DNA of 64,000 nucleotides from Streptomyces mutabilis (GCF_014649815.1 NZ_BMTT01000001.1:1-64000), one strand, 5' to 3'. Shown: positions 44,038 through 58,858, numbered from the stretch's first letter. The notes: a model not told the origin generated them from the sequence alone. Numbers and translations: made by a program.

Positions 44038-44727
44038 ATGACTACCGGGGTACGCCGCAGAATGGGCGTCGAGGAACGACGGCAGCAGTTGATCGGCGTC
44101 GCCCTCGAACTGTTCAGCCGCCGCTCGCCCGACGAGGTCTCCATCGACGAGATAGCGTCGGCCGCGGGCATCTCGCGCCCGCTGGTCTACCACTACTTCC
44201 CGGGCAAACTCAGCCTGTACGAGGCCGCGTTGCAGCGCGCGGCGGACGATCTCGCCGCCCGGTTCGTGGAGCCGGCCCAGGGCCCGCTGGGTGCGCGGCT
44301 GCTGCGCGTGATGGGCCGCTACTTCGACTTCGTGGACGAGCACGGCCCCGGTTTCTCGGCGCTGATGCGCGGCGGTCCGGCGGTCGGATCGTCACGGACG
44401 AACGCACTCGTGGCCTCCGTACGGCAGGCCGCGTACGACCAGATACTCGCGCACCTGGGCGTCAGCGATCCGCCCGCCCGGCTGGAACTGGTCGTCCGCT
44501 CCTGGATTTCGCTGGCCGAGTCGACGGCCCTGATCTGGCTGGACGGGCGCCGTATCCCGAGGGCCGAGCTGGAGGTCCAGCTCGTGCACGACTTCGCCGC
44601 GCTGACGGCGGTGAGCGCCGCCCAGGACGAGGAGATGGGCGCGCTGCTGCGCCGCGTGGTGGCGGACGAGCCGGCCGACGGCCCGTTCGTGGATCTGGTC
44701 GGCCGGCTGTCCTCACTGGCCGCCTAG
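44038..44727 (+). CDS. TetR-family transcriptional regulator
   Basis: A 229-aa repressor: N-terminal HTH ERRQQLIGVALELFSRRSPD with SIDEIASAAGISRPLVYHYF and PGKLSLYEAALQRAADDLAA, then an all-helical ligand domain with TetR_C-like GFSALMRGGPAVGSSRTNAL. Start ATG 44038. Its stop shares four bases (CTAG) with the stop of the opposing tautomerase gene. Ligand and targets are unknown. Confidence 0.9.
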   Translation: MTTGVRRRMGVEERRQQLIGVALELFSRRSPDEVSIDEIASAAGISRPLVYHYFPGKLSLYEAALQRAADDLAARFVEPAQGPLGARLLRVMGRYFDFVDEHGPGFSALMRGGPAVGSSRTNALVASVRQAAYDQILAHLGVSDPPARLELVVRSWISLAESTALIWLDGRRIPRAELEVQLVHDFAALTAVSAAQDEEMGALLRRVVADEPADGPFVDLVGRLSSLAA

Positions 44728-45080
44728 CTCTCGAACTTCCGGTAGGACGGATCGAGGTCGCGGACCTCCGCCGAGGCGTGCAGGGCGAGGCCGTCGCCCG
44801 GCTTCACGTGCTGCCGCAGCAGTTCCAGGACGGCCTCGGTCAGCCGCGCCTTGGTCTCGTCCGTGCGCCCCGCGAGCAGCCCGAGGGTGACGTGCACGAC
44901 GGCGTGCCCCTCGGTGTCGGGGCCCACCGTGGTGTCCTCGGTGGGGCGGAACTGTGTCTTGCACGCCGGCGGCTTGGCGGCCGCGATCTCCACTACGGCG
45001 CCGTGCAGGGCCCGCGCGAAGGCGGGCCGGTCGAAGTCGTCCGCGAGTGAGGCGGAGTAGTCGACGGTGATCTGCGGCAT
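44724..45080 (-). CDS. 5-carboxymethyl-2-hydroxymuconate isomerase-like tautomerase
   Basis: A 118-aa protein starting MPQITVDYSASLADDFDRPA. The Pro after Met is the catalytic base in tautomerases of this fold once Met is removed. The pattern DFDRPAFARALHGAVVE, GHAVVHVTLGLLAGRTDETK and HASAEVRDLDPSYRKF fits CHMI. No other homoprotocatechuate genes are nearby, so the true substrate is open. Confidence 0.82.
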   Translation of the reverse strand: MPQITVDYSASLADDFDRPAFARALHGAVVEIAAAKPPACKTQFRPTEDTTVGPDTEGHAVVHVTLGLLAGRTDETKARLTEAVLELLRQHVKPGDGLALHASAEVRDLDPSYRKFES

Positions 45081-45136
45081 GAGCCCTCCCGTTGCGGTGA
45101 ACAGCAGGGCTCACCCTAACCGCAGTCATGCGACCG

Positions 45137-50554
<5,418 letters not shown>

Positions 50555-50617
50555 GGCGTGAGCTCCTTGCGATGACGGCTCGATCGGGTCCGACCCCGGC
50601 GAGACGGTAGCGCCGAC

Positions 50618-50634
50618 GCAAGAGTTGCGGCAAG
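50618..50634 (-). promoter_or_regulatory. MalR-like CTTGC motif pair upstream of pulA
   Basis: Two GCAAG copies on the plus strand (50618-50622 and 50630-50634), which read CTTGC on the pulA strand, lie 12 bp apart and 60-80 bp before the pulA start. They match the motif found at aml, malE and malR. Confidence 0.45.
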
Positions 50635-50696
50635 GGTCGTGAAAGCAACGGAAAGAACTTTCACGATCTCTCACGACCCTCGCCCGGTACGTCCGT

Positions 50697-52070
50697 TCAG
50701 CAGGCGGACTTGCCCGCGTACAGCGCGAGCGCGGTGTCGGCGCCGAGTGTCGCGGTGAACTGGCCGGAGCCGTTCACGCTCACCGGCTTGCCGCTCTGGA
50801 CGTCGCAGTACGTCCCGGCCGGCAGCGAGGTCCGGTAGGTGCGGGTCATCGCGCCCGACTCGTGGTTGATGGCGACGTAGCCCTTGTTGCCGCGCCCGAA
50901 GGCGATGGCGTCGTTGCCGTTGTCCCACCAGTCCGTGACGGCCTGCCCGCCGGTGGCGTTGCGGAAGGCGACCATCGACTTGATCTCCGGCCAGGCGTGC
51001 TGGCACTTCCAGCCGTCCTGCCAGCAGGCGTCCACCCGACCGCCGTTCGGCGGTCCGGCGTCGTGGTTCGACCACTCGTAGCCGGAGTTGACGTCAGGGG
51101 CGCCGTAGGGCCAGGCCAGCATGAAGACGTTGGCCAGGGTGTAGGTGGCGTTGTCCTTGTAGTTGAGCGTGGAGCCGTTGCGCTCGGTGTCGTGGTTGTC
51201 GACGAAGACACCGGAGACGCCGCTGCTCAGGTAACCCCAGCCCTCGCCGTAGTTCTTCAGGTAGGCGAGGTTCTCGTTGTTGAAGACGCGCTTGAGGTCG
51301 TAGGCGTAGCGGAACTCCTGGACGTCGCCGCTGCCGGTGTACTCGCCCGGCTGGACGGCCTCTCCGGCGCCGTGGATGACCTCGTGTTTCCAGTACACGC
51401 CCGGATCGCTCAGCCGGGACTTGATGTTCGCGAGGTCGGCCGCCGGGATGTGCTTGGCCGCGTCGATGCGGAAACCGTCGACGCCGAGGGAGAGCAGGTC
51501 GTTCAGGTACCCGGCGATCTTCCCGCGGACGTGGTCCTCGCCGGTGTCGAGGTCGGCGAGGCCGACCAGTTCGCAGTGCTGGACGTTGTACCGGTCCCGG
51601 TAGTTGTCGATCTCCGAGCGGCAGTCGTCGAAGTCGGCCGAGGAGTAGAGGCCCGGGTAGTCGTACTTGCCGTACGAGGAGCCGCCGGTGCCGGTGCCGC
51701 TGCCCGCCGACATGTGGTTGACCACGGCGTCGGCGACGACCTTCACACCGGCCGCGTGACAGGTGTCCACCATGGTCTCGAAGGCGGTGCGGTCGCCGAG
51801 CCGGCCGGCGATCCTGTAGCTGACGGGCTGGTACGAGGTCCACCACTGCCCGCCCTGTATGTGCTCGGCGGGCGGGGAGACCTGGACGTAGCCGTAGCCG
51901 GCGGGGCCGAGGGTGGTCGTGCACTCCTCGGCCACGGAGGCGAAGTTCCACTCGAAGAGGACGGCGGTGACGTCCTTGTCGCCGGGCGGGGAAGCCTGCG
52001 CGGACGTCGGGGTCATGACAAGGGTGGCCGCCGCCAGAGCGACGGCCCCCGTGAGGGCTCTGCGTGCCAT
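50697..52070 (-). CDS. aml: Secreted alpha-amylase (GH13)
   Basis: A 457-aa endo-acting amylase that cuts starch outside the cell. The signal is [20 protein letters not shown], cleaved after about residue 26 (QASPP). GH13 regions: DAVVNHMS (region I), [20 protein letters not shown] (nucleophile Asp ~200), [10 protein letters not shown] (acid Glu ~229) and [11 protein letters not shown] (region IV, ~292). It ends with the C-domain YAGKSAC and has no starch-binding CBM20, unlike some longer Streptomyces amylases. Six Cys suggest disulfides. Promoter repeats upstream look like MalR sites. Confidence 0.94.
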   Translation of the reverse strand: MARRALTGAVALAAATLVMTPTSAQASPPGDKDVTAVLFEWNFASVAEECTTTLGPAGYGYVQVSPPAEHIQGGQWWTSYQPVSYRIAGRLGDRTAFETMVDTCHAAGVKVVADAVVNHMSAGSGTGTGGSSYGKYDYPGLYSSADFDDCRSEIDNYRDRYNVQHCELVGLADLDTGEDHVRGKIAGYLNDLLSLGVDGFRIDAAKHIPAADLANIKSRLSDPGVYWKHEVIHGAGEAVQPGEYTGSGDVQEFRYAYDLKRVFNNENLAYLKNYGEGWGYLSSGVSGVFVDNHDTERNGSTLNYKDNATYTLANVFMLAWPYGAPDVNSGYEWSNHDAGPPNGGRVDACWQDGWKCQHAWPEIKSMVAFRNATGGQAVTDWWDNGNDAIAFGRGNKGYVAINHESGAMTRTYRTSLPAGTYCDVQSGKPVSVNGSGQFTATLGADTALALYAGKSAC

Positions 52071-52127
52071 GTGGGGTTTCCTTCATCGTCGAAGGCGTTG
52101 TGGGGAGCCCAAGGTGCCTGAAGGCAG

Positions 52128-52163
52128 CTTGAAGGCTCTTGCTGAAACCTTCAGAAACCTTGC
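52128..52163 (-). promoter_or_regulatory. CTTG-repeat cluster upstream of aml, candidate MalR sites
   Basis: CTTGAAG at 52128, CTTGCTG at 52138 and CTTGCGG at 52159 are direct repeats spaced 10 and 21 bp, i.e. on one helix face. They lie 58-93 bp upstream of the aml start, in the divergent spacer. Confidence 0.5.
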
Positions 52164-52286
52164 GGTGACGCAGATGTTAAGGGTTCACCGACCCAAAGGG
52201 CAGCGGTCGGTGCGAAGTCGAGGCCGGAAGTTTCCACGGGACGCCGCCCCCGGGGCGCTGTCGGTGCCCGGTCGCATACTGCACCC

Positions 52287-53294
52287 ATGCAGATCACCGA
52301 GGACGCGCTCAGGCAGGCATGGCACCGGCTGGCAGCGGGAACCGACCTGCTCGACGACGCCATGCTCCCGCCCACCGGCACGTACGAGCAGTACGAGGCC
52401 CACGTGCAGGGCGGGGGCGGCGCCGGTCTCTACCTGGTCCTCGAGGAGGACGGCACGGTGTGCGGCTTCAGCGGCCCCTACGACGAGGTCTTCGTCGCCC
52501 GGGGCCTCGACGAGGCGCTGTACTGCCTCGCCGAGGAGGCCGTCCGCGGGCTCGACGGGACGGTCACCGGCCAGGCCGCGCTGATGGACCGGATGGACGC
52601 CGACTGGGGCCGCAGGTTCCGCGGCGGCGGCCCGGACGGTACGGAACCGGCGCCGCCCTGCGGCCACGACCCGCTGGAGGGGTTCGCCTGGATCGCCGGC
52701 CCGTGGCGCGAGCAGGCCCCCTACACCAACATCGAGTTCTTCCGCGGCGGAAACGTCAGCGCCGAGCGGATCGCCCTGCTGTACGGAGCCGACCCCGAGC
52801 ACGTCGCCGCGGGGACCCGCCTGGCCGACCTGACCGGCGCCACCCGCGGCTACTGGGACACGGGCTGGGACAGCTGCTGTTTCGGGCAGGCGGGCGACTG
52901 GGCGTTCCTGATGTACCACGAGACGGCTCCCGTCCCCCCGGCCGCCAGGGAAGCATTCGCCCCGCCCGCCGTGACGGAGACCGTGCGGCTGAGCGCCTGC
53001 TCCGCGAAGGCCATCTACACCTTCGACTACACGAGAGACGGCCGCCGCGTCGACGACGACGGAATCATCGAGCTGATCTACTACGACCGGGGCCGCACCC
53101 CGTACGTCCGGGGCGGGCGACTCGACTTCCTCAACCGGGCCGTACGCCGCGCCGAGCTGGACCACCCCGAAGTGACCGACGAGTTCGAACTGTATTTCCA
53201 CGCCCTGGAGACCTCGCTGGGTCTGGGCCTGCCCCGCAAGGCCATCGAGGAGGGGACGGTCCGGGCCGCCCGGTGGGCTCGGCGCGACGGATGA
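52287..53294 (+). CDS. Uncharacterised protein (possibly DUF6461-like)
   Basis: A 335-aa acidic soluble protein, MQITEDALRQAWHRLAAGTD. The middle contains GATRGYWDTGWDSCCFGQAG and DWAFLMYHETAPVPPAAREA; this resembles the DUF6461 type, but I am not sure. There is no signal or catalytic motif. It lies between aml and aglA on the opposite strand and has its own terminator, so a direct role in starch use is not implied. Confidence 0.6.
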   Translation: MQITEDALRQAWHRLAAGTDLLDDAMLPPTGTYEQYEAHVQGGGGAGLYLVLEEDGTVCGFSGPYDEVFVARGLDEALYCLAEEAVRGLDGTVTGQAALMDRMDADWGRRFRGGGPDGTEPAPPCGHDPLEGFAWIAGPWREQAPYTNIEFFRGGNVSAERIALLYGADPEHVAAGTRLADLTGATRGYWDTGWDSCCFGQAGDWAFLMYHETAPVPPAAREAFAPPAVTETVRLSACSAKAIYTFDYTRDGRRVDDDGIIELIYYDRGRTPYVRGGRLDFLNRAVRRAELDHPEVTDEFELYFHALETSLGLGLPRKAIEEGTVRAARWARRDG

Positions 53295-53332
53295 CGCGGT
53301 GAGGGGCCCGCGGCGACGGGCCCCTCACCGCG
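53295..53332 (+). terminator. Bidirectional terminator
   Basis: Perfect 16-bp stem CGCGGTGAGGGGCCCG and its complement with a 6-nt loop, directly between convergent stops (53294 and 53338). Confidence 0.85.
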
Positions 53333-53337
53333 GGCGG

Positions 53338-55020
53338 TCAGGCCCGCGACCACCACACCGTCGTGTCGGCCGGCACCTTCGCCTCGCCGTCCGCCTCGGT
53401 CACCTCACCGCTGGCCAGCAGCACCCGCCCGTACGCGGGAACCGCCACCGACTCGCCGGTGGTGTTGGCGACGCACACGAACTCCCCCCGCCGGAAGGCG
53501 AGGACGCCCTCGGGCGCGCGCAGCCACTCCACCGCGTCGCCCGCGCCCAGGTCGGGCTGCTCGCGGCGGACCGCCAGCGCGGCGCGGTACAGCTCCAGGG
53601 TGGAGCCGGGCGCGCCGGTCTGCGCCTCGACGCTCAGTTCGCCCCAGCCCGCCGGCTGCGGCAGCCAGCTGCCGCCGTCGCCGAAGCCGTACGAGGATCC
53701 CGTGCGCGTCCAGGGGATCGGCACCCGGCAGCCGTCGCGGAAGCCGTCCTGGCCGGCGCCCCGGAAGTACGCGGGGTCCTGGCGCACCTCGTCCGGCAGG
53801 TCGACGACGTCCGGGAGGCCCAGCTCCTCGCCCTGGTAGACGTAGGCCGAACCGGGCAGCGCCAGCATGAGTAGGGTGGCCGCGCGTGCCCTGCGCAGGC
53901 CCAGTTCGCGGTCGCCGGCCAGGCGGATCTGGGTGCCGAGGCCGGGCGGGTTGGCGAAGCGGGTGGCGTGGCGGGTGACGTCGTGGTTGGACAGGACCCA
54001 GGTGGCCGGGGCGCCGACCGGGCGCATGGCGTCCAGGGTGCGGTCGATGACCGTGCGCAGCTCCTCGGCGTCCCAGTGGGTGCCCAGGTACTGGAAGTTG
54101 AAAGCCTGGTGCAGTTCGTCGGGGCGGACGTAGTTGGCGGTGCGCTCGACGGTGGGGGTCCATGCCTCGGCGACGAAGATGCGCTCACCGCTGTACTCGT
54201 CGAGGATGCGCCGCCACTGGCGGTAGATGTCGTGGACGCCGTCCTGGTCGAAGAACGGCGTGACATCGTTGCCCAGCAGCTTCAGCTGTTCGTGGTTTCC
54301 CAGGTCGGGCAGGCCCTCGGCCTTCACCATGCCGTGCGCGACGTCGATGCGGAAGCCGTCCACGCCCATGTCCAGCCAGAAGCGCAGGATGGAGCGGAAC
54401 TCGTCGCCGACGGCCGGGTGCTCCCAGTTGAAGTCGGGCTGCTCGGGGGCGAACAGGTGCAGGTACCACTCGCCGGGGGTGCCGTCGGGTTCCGTCACCC
54501 GGGTCCAGGCCGGGCCGCCGAAGATGGACTCCCAGTCGTTGGGCGGGAGTTCGCCGTTCTCGCCCTTGCCGGGACGGAAGTGGTAGCGGTCGCGGGCCGG
54601 GGAGCCGGGGCCCTCGGCGAGGGCCCGCTTGAACCACTCGTACTGGTCGGAGGAGTGGTTGGGGACCAGATCGACGATGATGCGCAGGCCCAGCGCGTGC
54701 GCGTCGCGGATCAGCGCGTCGGCGTCCAGCAGGTTGCCGAACATGGGGTCGACGGCCCGGTAGTCGGCGACGTCATAGCCGGCGTCGGCCTGCGGGGAGG
54801 CGTAGAAGGGGCTGAGCCACACGGCGTCCACGCCCAGGTCGCGCAGGTACGGCAGACGGGTGCGGACACCTTCCAGGTCGCCCATGCCGTCGCCGTTGCT
54901 GTCGGCGAAGCTGCGCGGATACACCTGGTAGATGACCGCCTCCCGCCACCAGTCGCGGCGCCGCGCGACGGTGGCGGTGGCGGAGGTGGGGGCCGGTGCG
55001 GCGGAAGGCTGCTGGCTCAT
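53338..55020 (-). CDS. aglA: Alpha-glucosidase (GH13), intracellular
   Basis: A 560-aa enzyme that cleaves imported maltose and maltodextrins to glucose. There is no signal peptide. GH13 regions are VDLVPNHSSDQYEWFKRAL, DGFRIDVAHGMVK (nucleophile ~223), IFVAEAWTP (acid ~283) and WVLSNHDVTRHATR (~348); YQGEELGLPDVVDLPDEVRQ marks the oligo-1,6-glucosidase/alpha-glucosidase branch. AAGGA lies before ATG 55020; a longer frame to 55107 runs through intergenic sequence. It follows malG by 115 bp on the same strand, so it is probably the last gene of malEFG-aglA. Confidence 0.92.
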   Translation of the reverse strand: MSQQPSAAPAPTSATATVARRRDWWREAVIYQVYPRSFADSNGDGMGDLEGVRTRLPYLRDLGVDAVWLSPFYASPQADAGYDVADYRAVDPMFGNLLDADALIRDAHALGLRIIVDLVPNHSSDQYEWFKRALAEGPGSPARDRYHFRPGKGENGELPPNDWESIFGGPAWTRVTEPDGTPGEWYLHLFAPEQPDFNWEHPAVGDEFRSILRFWLDMGVDGFRIDVAHGMVKAEGLPDLGNHEQLKLLGNDVTPFFDQDGVHDIYRQWRRILDEYSGERIFVAEAWTPTVERTANYVRPDELHQAFNFQYLGTHWDAEELRTVIDRTLDAMRPVGAPATWVLSNHDVTRHATRFANPPGLGTQIRLAGDRELGLRRARAATLLMLALPGSAYVYQGEELGLPDVVDLPDEVRQDPAYFRGAGQDGFRDGCRVPIPWTRTGSSYGFGDGGSWLPQPAGWGELSVEAQTGAPGSTLELYRAALAVRREQPDLGAGDAVEWLRAPEGVLAFRRGEFVCVANTTGESVAVPAYGRVLLASGEVTEADGEAKVPADTTVWWSRA

Positions 55021-55135
55021 GTCGTCCTTGGGATGAGACGGGGTTGTGGTCGTGGAGGCATGGGTGGGGGGGTGGCCGGCCGCGGTGCTGCGGGGTCGGA
55101 TGGGCACCGCGGCCGGACGTTTTCCCGGCCGGGCG

Positions 55136-56050
55136 TCAGCCCTTGGTGCCGCCGGCGGTGAGGCCGGTCACCAGGTTCTTCTGCACGAGGTAGAAGAACG
55201 CGGAGACGGGTATCGCCACGAGCACGGCGGTGGCCGCCATCAGGTGACGCTGCGCGTCGTGCTCGCTGATGAAGCTCTGCAGACCGACCGCGAAGGTGTA
55301 CTTCGTGTCGCTCAGCATGAACGTCGAGGCGAAGGCGACCTCGCCGAAGGCCGTGATGAAGCTGTAGAAGCCGGCCACCGCGAGGCCCGGCCGGGCCAGC
55401 GGCAGGATCAGCCGGAAGAAGGTGCCGAACGGGGTCAGTCCGTCGACGCGTCCGGCCTCGTCGATCTCGAACGGGATGGTGTCGAAGTAGCCCTTGAGCA
55501 GCCAGGCGCAGTACGGCACCGCGGTCGAGCAGTAGACGAGGATCAGGCCGAGGTAGCTGTCGACGAGCCGGAGATCGGACAGGATCTGGTACATCGGCAC
55601 GATCAGCACCGCGATGGGGAACATCTGGGTGACCAGGAGGACCCACATCAGCTTGCGGTAGCCCGGGAAGCGCATCCGCGAGACGGCGTAGCCGGTGGTG
55701 GCGGCGACCATGACGCCGATGACCGTGGTGCCCAGCGAGACGACCAGCGAGCTCTTCAGCCAGTCGAAGAACTGCGTGTGCTGGAGCACGTACGTGTAGT
55801 TGTCGAAGGTCATCTTCGACCAGATGCGCTCGGGGTGCAGGTAGTCGTTCTTGTCCGGGCCCAGCGACAGGTAGACCAGCCAGGCGACCGGGAAGAGCGC
55901 GATGAGGCTCGCGACGGTCAGGATGCCGTGGGAGGCCAGGGAGGCGGCGCGGCTGCGCTCGCCGCGGGAGCGCACCTTGCGCGGCTGGACGGCGGGCGCG
56001 GTGCCGGCCTGCTCGGCCGGAGCGGACGCCGGGACGGTCGTGGTGCTCAT
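55136..56050 (-). CDS. malG: Maltose/maltodextrin ABC transporter permease
   Basis: A 304-aa integral membrane permease with six helices. The EAA loop is EAGRVDGLTPFGTFFRLILP, which docks to an ATPase. There is no ATPase gene in the cluster; Streptomyces sugar importers usually share MsiK encoded elsewhere. AGGAG lies before ATG 56050. It starts 13 bp after malF ends and forms the heterodimer with MalF. Confidence 0.94.
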   Translation of the reverse strand: MSTTTVPASAPAEQAGTAPAVQPRKVRSRGERSRAASLASHGILTVASLIALFPVAWLVYLSLGPDKNDYLHPERIWSKMTFDNYTYVLQHTQFFDWLKSSLVVSLGTTVIGVMVAATTGYAVSRMRFPGYRKLMWVLLVTQMFPIAVLIVPMYQILSDLRLVDSYLGLILVYCSTAVPYCAWLLKGYFDTIPFEIDEAGRVDGLTPFGTFFRLILPLARPGLAVAGFYSFITAFGEVAFASTFMLSDTKYTFAVGLQSFISEHDAQRHLMAATAVLVAIPVSAFFYLVQKNLVTGLTAGGTKG

Positions 56051-56063
56051 GGTGGCTCCTGCC

Positions 56064-57068
56064 TCAGATCGCGAGCTGCTGCTCATTGCGGTTCAGCCAG
56101 CGGCGGTAGAAGGAGGTGAAGACGATCAGGATGGCCAGCAGCAGGATGCCGTAGGCCGCGGACTGCGCGAAGTCGCGCGGCTGCTGTCCGAAGCCGAGCT
56201 GGTACGCCCAGGTGACCAGGATCTGCGCCTCGGGGGCGGTGTTGCCGAACAGCAGGAAGATCACGGCGAACTGGTTGAAGGTCCAGATGATGCCGAGCAG
56301 GACGACCGTGGAGCTGACCGACCTGAGGCCGGGCAGGGTGACGTAGCGGAAACGCTGCCAGGCGCTGGCGCCGTCCATCTCGGCGGCCTCGTAGAGGCTG
56401 TTGTCGATGGACTGCAGGCCGCCGAGGAGCGAGACCATCATGAACGGCACGCCGCACCAGGTGTTCACCATGATCGCGGAGAACCGCTGCCAGAAGGTGT
56501 CCTCCAGCCACGCGGGCGTCGGCAGGTGCAGCCAGTCCAGGGCGGAGTTGATGATGCCCTGGTCGGCGAGCATGAAGCGCCAGCCGAAGACGGTGACGAA
56601 GGTGGGAACGGCCCACGGCAGGACCAGGATCAGCCGGTAGAAGGTGCGCCCGCGCAGCTTCTGGTTGAGCAGCAGGGCGAGGCCGAGCCCGATGAAGAAG
56701 TGCAGGCCGACACAGACCGCCGTCCACACGATGGTCCAGATGAAGTGCGACCAGAAGCGGTCGTACGCCGTCGGGCCCCACAGGATGTCGGCGTAGTTGT
56801 CCAGGCCGACGAACTCGTAGGTGGCCTCGATCTCGTTGACGCCGATCGTGCGCGCGGTGTTCAGGCTGTTGGCGTCGGTGAGGGTGAGGTACAGGCCGTA
56901 CCCCAGCGGGTACAGCACGAGGACGCCGATCACGACGGCCACCGGCGCGATCATGGCGTAGGCGTACCAGTGCTTCTGGTAGCCGTCTTTCAGACGCCGG
57001 CCGAGGCCGGGCCGCGGGGTGCGGTCACCGCGGCGCTTGCCGGTCGCGCGGTCGATGGCGACTGTCAT
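56064..57068 (-). CDS. malF: Maltose/maltodextrin ABC transporter permease
   Basis: A 334-aa permease with six helices, a long periplasmic loop after helix 1 and EAA motif EAAEMDGASAWQRFRYVTLP. It lacks the extra N-terminal helices of E. coli MalF, as is usual in actinobacteria. Start ATG 57068 has GAAGG upstream. It lies 118 bp after malE across a stable hairpin and pairs with MalG. Confidence 0.93.
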   Translation of the reverse strand: MTVAIDRATGKRRGDRTPRPGLGRRLKDGYQKHWYAYAMIAPVAVVIGVLVLYPLGYGLYLTLTDANSLNTARTIGVNEIEATYEFVGLDNYADILWGPTAYDRFWSHFIWTIVWTAVCVGLHFFIGLGLALLLNQKLRGRTFYRLILVLPWAVPTFVTVFGWRFMLADQGIINSALDWLHLPTPAWLEDTFWQRFSAIMVNTWCGVPFMMVSLLGGLQSIDNSLYEAAEMDGASAWQRFRYVTLPGLRSVSSTVVLLGIIWTFNQFAVIFLLFGNTAPEAQILVTWAYQLGFGQQPRDFAQSAAYGILLLAILIVFTSFYRRWLNRNEQQLAI

Positions 57069-57136
57069 GGTTCGACACCTTCGGGAGCATCGGGAAGGTC
57101 GGGAAGTCAGAAGGCCGGGAGTGCGGCGCACGGCCG

Positions 57137-57180
57137 GTGGCCGCCGGGTCCCTCCCCTCCGGTGGGGACCCGGCGGCCAC
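57137..57180 (-). terminator. malE-malF intergenic hairpin (processing stem or partial terminator)
   Basis: Perfect 16-bp stem GTGGCCGCCGGGTCCC and its complement with a 12-nt loop, seven bp after malE. Such stems commonly give more binding-protein mRNA than permease mRNA. Confidence 0.65.
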
Positions 57181-57186
57181 GCGGAC

Positions 57187-58458
57187 TCACTTGGCGAAGT
57201 CCGGCACCAGCTTGGCGATCGCGGTCTCGACGTCACCCAGGCCCTCGTCCAGGGACTTCTTGCCGCCGGCGATCTGCGGCAGCTCGTCGTCCAGCGGGGT
57301 CAGCAGGGAGCTGTACTCCGGCAGCGCCGGGCGCGGCTGGGCGGCGGACAGGACCGTCTGGAAGCCGGCGATGCCCGGGTCGGCCTTGACCTCGGCGGTG
57401 TAGGCGTCGTCGCGGGTGGGCAGCGTGGAGTTCTTCAGGGCTACGGTCTCCTGGGACTTCGCCGAGGTCATGAACTTCACGAACTTCAGCGCCGCTTCCT
57501 GGTGGGCCTCGTCCGAGCCGGCGTAGACCGAGAGGTTGTGGCCGCCGGTCGGGGCGCCCGCCTTGCCGGTGGAGCCGGCCGGGACGGTGGCGATGCCGAG
57601 GTTGTCCCTGTCCTTGAACGCGGAGCCCTTGTAGAAGTTGGTGATCTCCCACGGGCCCTGGATGATCGAGGCGACCTTGCCGCTGACGAACGCCTCCTGG
57701 ATGTGGGCGTAGGCGTCGGCGGTGGTGTCGGCCTTGTGCAGGCCCTTGCCGTCGAACAGGCTCAGCCAGGTGCCGTACGCCTTCTTCGCCGTGGGCGAGT
57801 TGACGGTGATCTTCTCGGCGTCGACGTCGACCGTGTCGGTGCCCTCGCCGTAGAGGAACGGCTGCGCGTAGTAGCCGGCGGTGGAGGCCCAGTAGCCGTC
57901 GACGCCGGTCTTGTCCTTGACGGTGGCGGCGGCCTTCTTCAGGTCGTCCCACGTCTTGGGGACCTCGACGCCGGCCTTCTCGAACAGTTCCTTGTTGTAG
58001 ACGAAGGCGAGGGTGTCGGTGACCAGCGGGACGCCGTAGGTCTTGCCCTCGTACTTGGCCTGCTCGATCAGCTCGGGCCGGAACTTGTCCTGCTCGGCGA
58101 GGGCCTCGGTGCCGTCCAGCGGCAGGAAGAAGCCCTTCTTGGCGAAGGCGGCGGTCCAGCCGACGTCCGTGCGCAGCACGTCCGGGGCGCCCGAGGCACC
58201 GGCTGCGGTGTCGAACTTGTTCTGCGCCTGGTCGAACGGCACGTTGACGAAGTTGACCTTGATGCCCTTGTTGGCGGCCTCGAACTCCTTGACCAGGGCC
58301 TTGTAGGTCGGCGCCTCGTTGGTCGCGTTGGAGGTGTCCCAGTAGGTGATGGTGACCGGTCCGCCGGACTCGCTGTCGCCGTCGCCGTCCCCGCCGCACG
58401 CCGTCGCCGCGAGGGCGAGGGACGCCACCAGAGCGGTGGCCGCTATGCCACGCCGCAT
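57187..58458 (-). CDS. malE: Maltose-binding lipoprotein of the ABC importer
   Basis: A 423-aa solute-binding lipoprotein: signal with lipobox ATAC (Cys21), then GGDGDGDSESGG. The mature part has family-1 binding-protein features: TITYWDTSNATNEAPTYKAL, KKGFFLPLDGTEA, YGVPLVTDTLAFVYNKELFE, IIQGPWEITNF and ALKFVKFMTSAKSQETVALK. It delivers maltose and maltodextrins to MalFG. AAGGAG lies before ATG 58458. It is the first gene of malEFG-aglA and is divergent from malR. Confidence 0.94.
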   Translation of the reverse strand: MRRGIAATALVASLALAATACGGDGDGDSESGGPVTITYWDTSNATNEAPTYKALVKEFEAANKGIKVNFVNVPFDQAQNKFDTAAGASGAPDVLRTDVGWTAAFAKKGFFLPLDGTEALAEQDKFRPELIEQAKYEGKTYGVPLVTDTLAFVYNKELFEKAGVEVPKTWDDLKKAAATVKDKTGVDGYWASTAGYYAQPFLYGEGTDTVDVDAEKITVNSPTAKKAYGTWLSLFDGKGLHKADTTADAYAHIQEAFVSGKVASIIQGPWEITNFYKGSAFKDRDNLGIATVPAGSTGKAGAPTGGHNLSVYAGSDEAHQEAALKFVKFMTSAKSQETVALKNSTLPTRDDAYTAEVKADPGIAGFQTVLSAAQPRPALPEYSSLLTPLDDELPQIAGGKKSLDEGLGDVETAIAKLVPDFAK

Positions 58459-58590
58459 GAGTTCTCCTTGAGGGTGAAAGCCCGTGTGGTGCAGGGTGCG
58501 GGCCCGTCCGCCGCTCCTGCCGACACCGACCGCGTCGTTGGCGCCGTCGGGCGACGTGAACGTAACAGCGTTGTAAGCGGCGCGAAAGGT

Positions 58591-58611
58591 CTTGCAGCAA
58601 AAAAGTGCAAG
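58591..58611 (-). promoter_or_regulatory. MalR operator candidate at the malE promoter
   Basis: Inverted repeat CTTGCA (58591-58596) and TGCAAG (58606-58611). On the malE strand it lies just upstream of a possible -10 TACAAC (58570-58575), so a bound repressor would cover the -35 region. This is part of a 400-bp gene-free region (58459-58858) between malE and malR. Confidence 0.65.
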
Positions 58612-58719
58612 AGATCCCCGAAGTTATCCGGACGTGACCTCCCGACGACCGTGACGAGACGGTTGCTTAACGGGCCGGAGCGGTTTGATCAGGGAGGACG
58701 AGCGGTATCGGGTCGGTTG

Positions 58720-58850
58720 TGCAAGACTCTGCAAGCTCTTGCCGCCACTTTCTCGAGGGAGCGCGATGACGCAGCAGCCGGCGCCGGGCCGTCCGACGGG
58801 CCGCCCACGGCGCCCGATCGGTGTGCAAGGGCGCGGCCGACAGGTACAGT
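58720..58850 (+). promoter_or_regulatory. TGCAAG repeats and putative promoter of malR
   Basis: TGCAAG occurs at 58720, 58730 and 58824, with CTTGCC at 58738. A possible -10 hexamer TACAGT (58845-58850) would start a transcript at or near GTG 58859, i.e. leaderless. The copy at 58824 falls near the -35 position, consistent with autorepression. Inferred from motif and position. Confidence 0.5.
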
Positions 58851-58858
58851 CCACCCCT

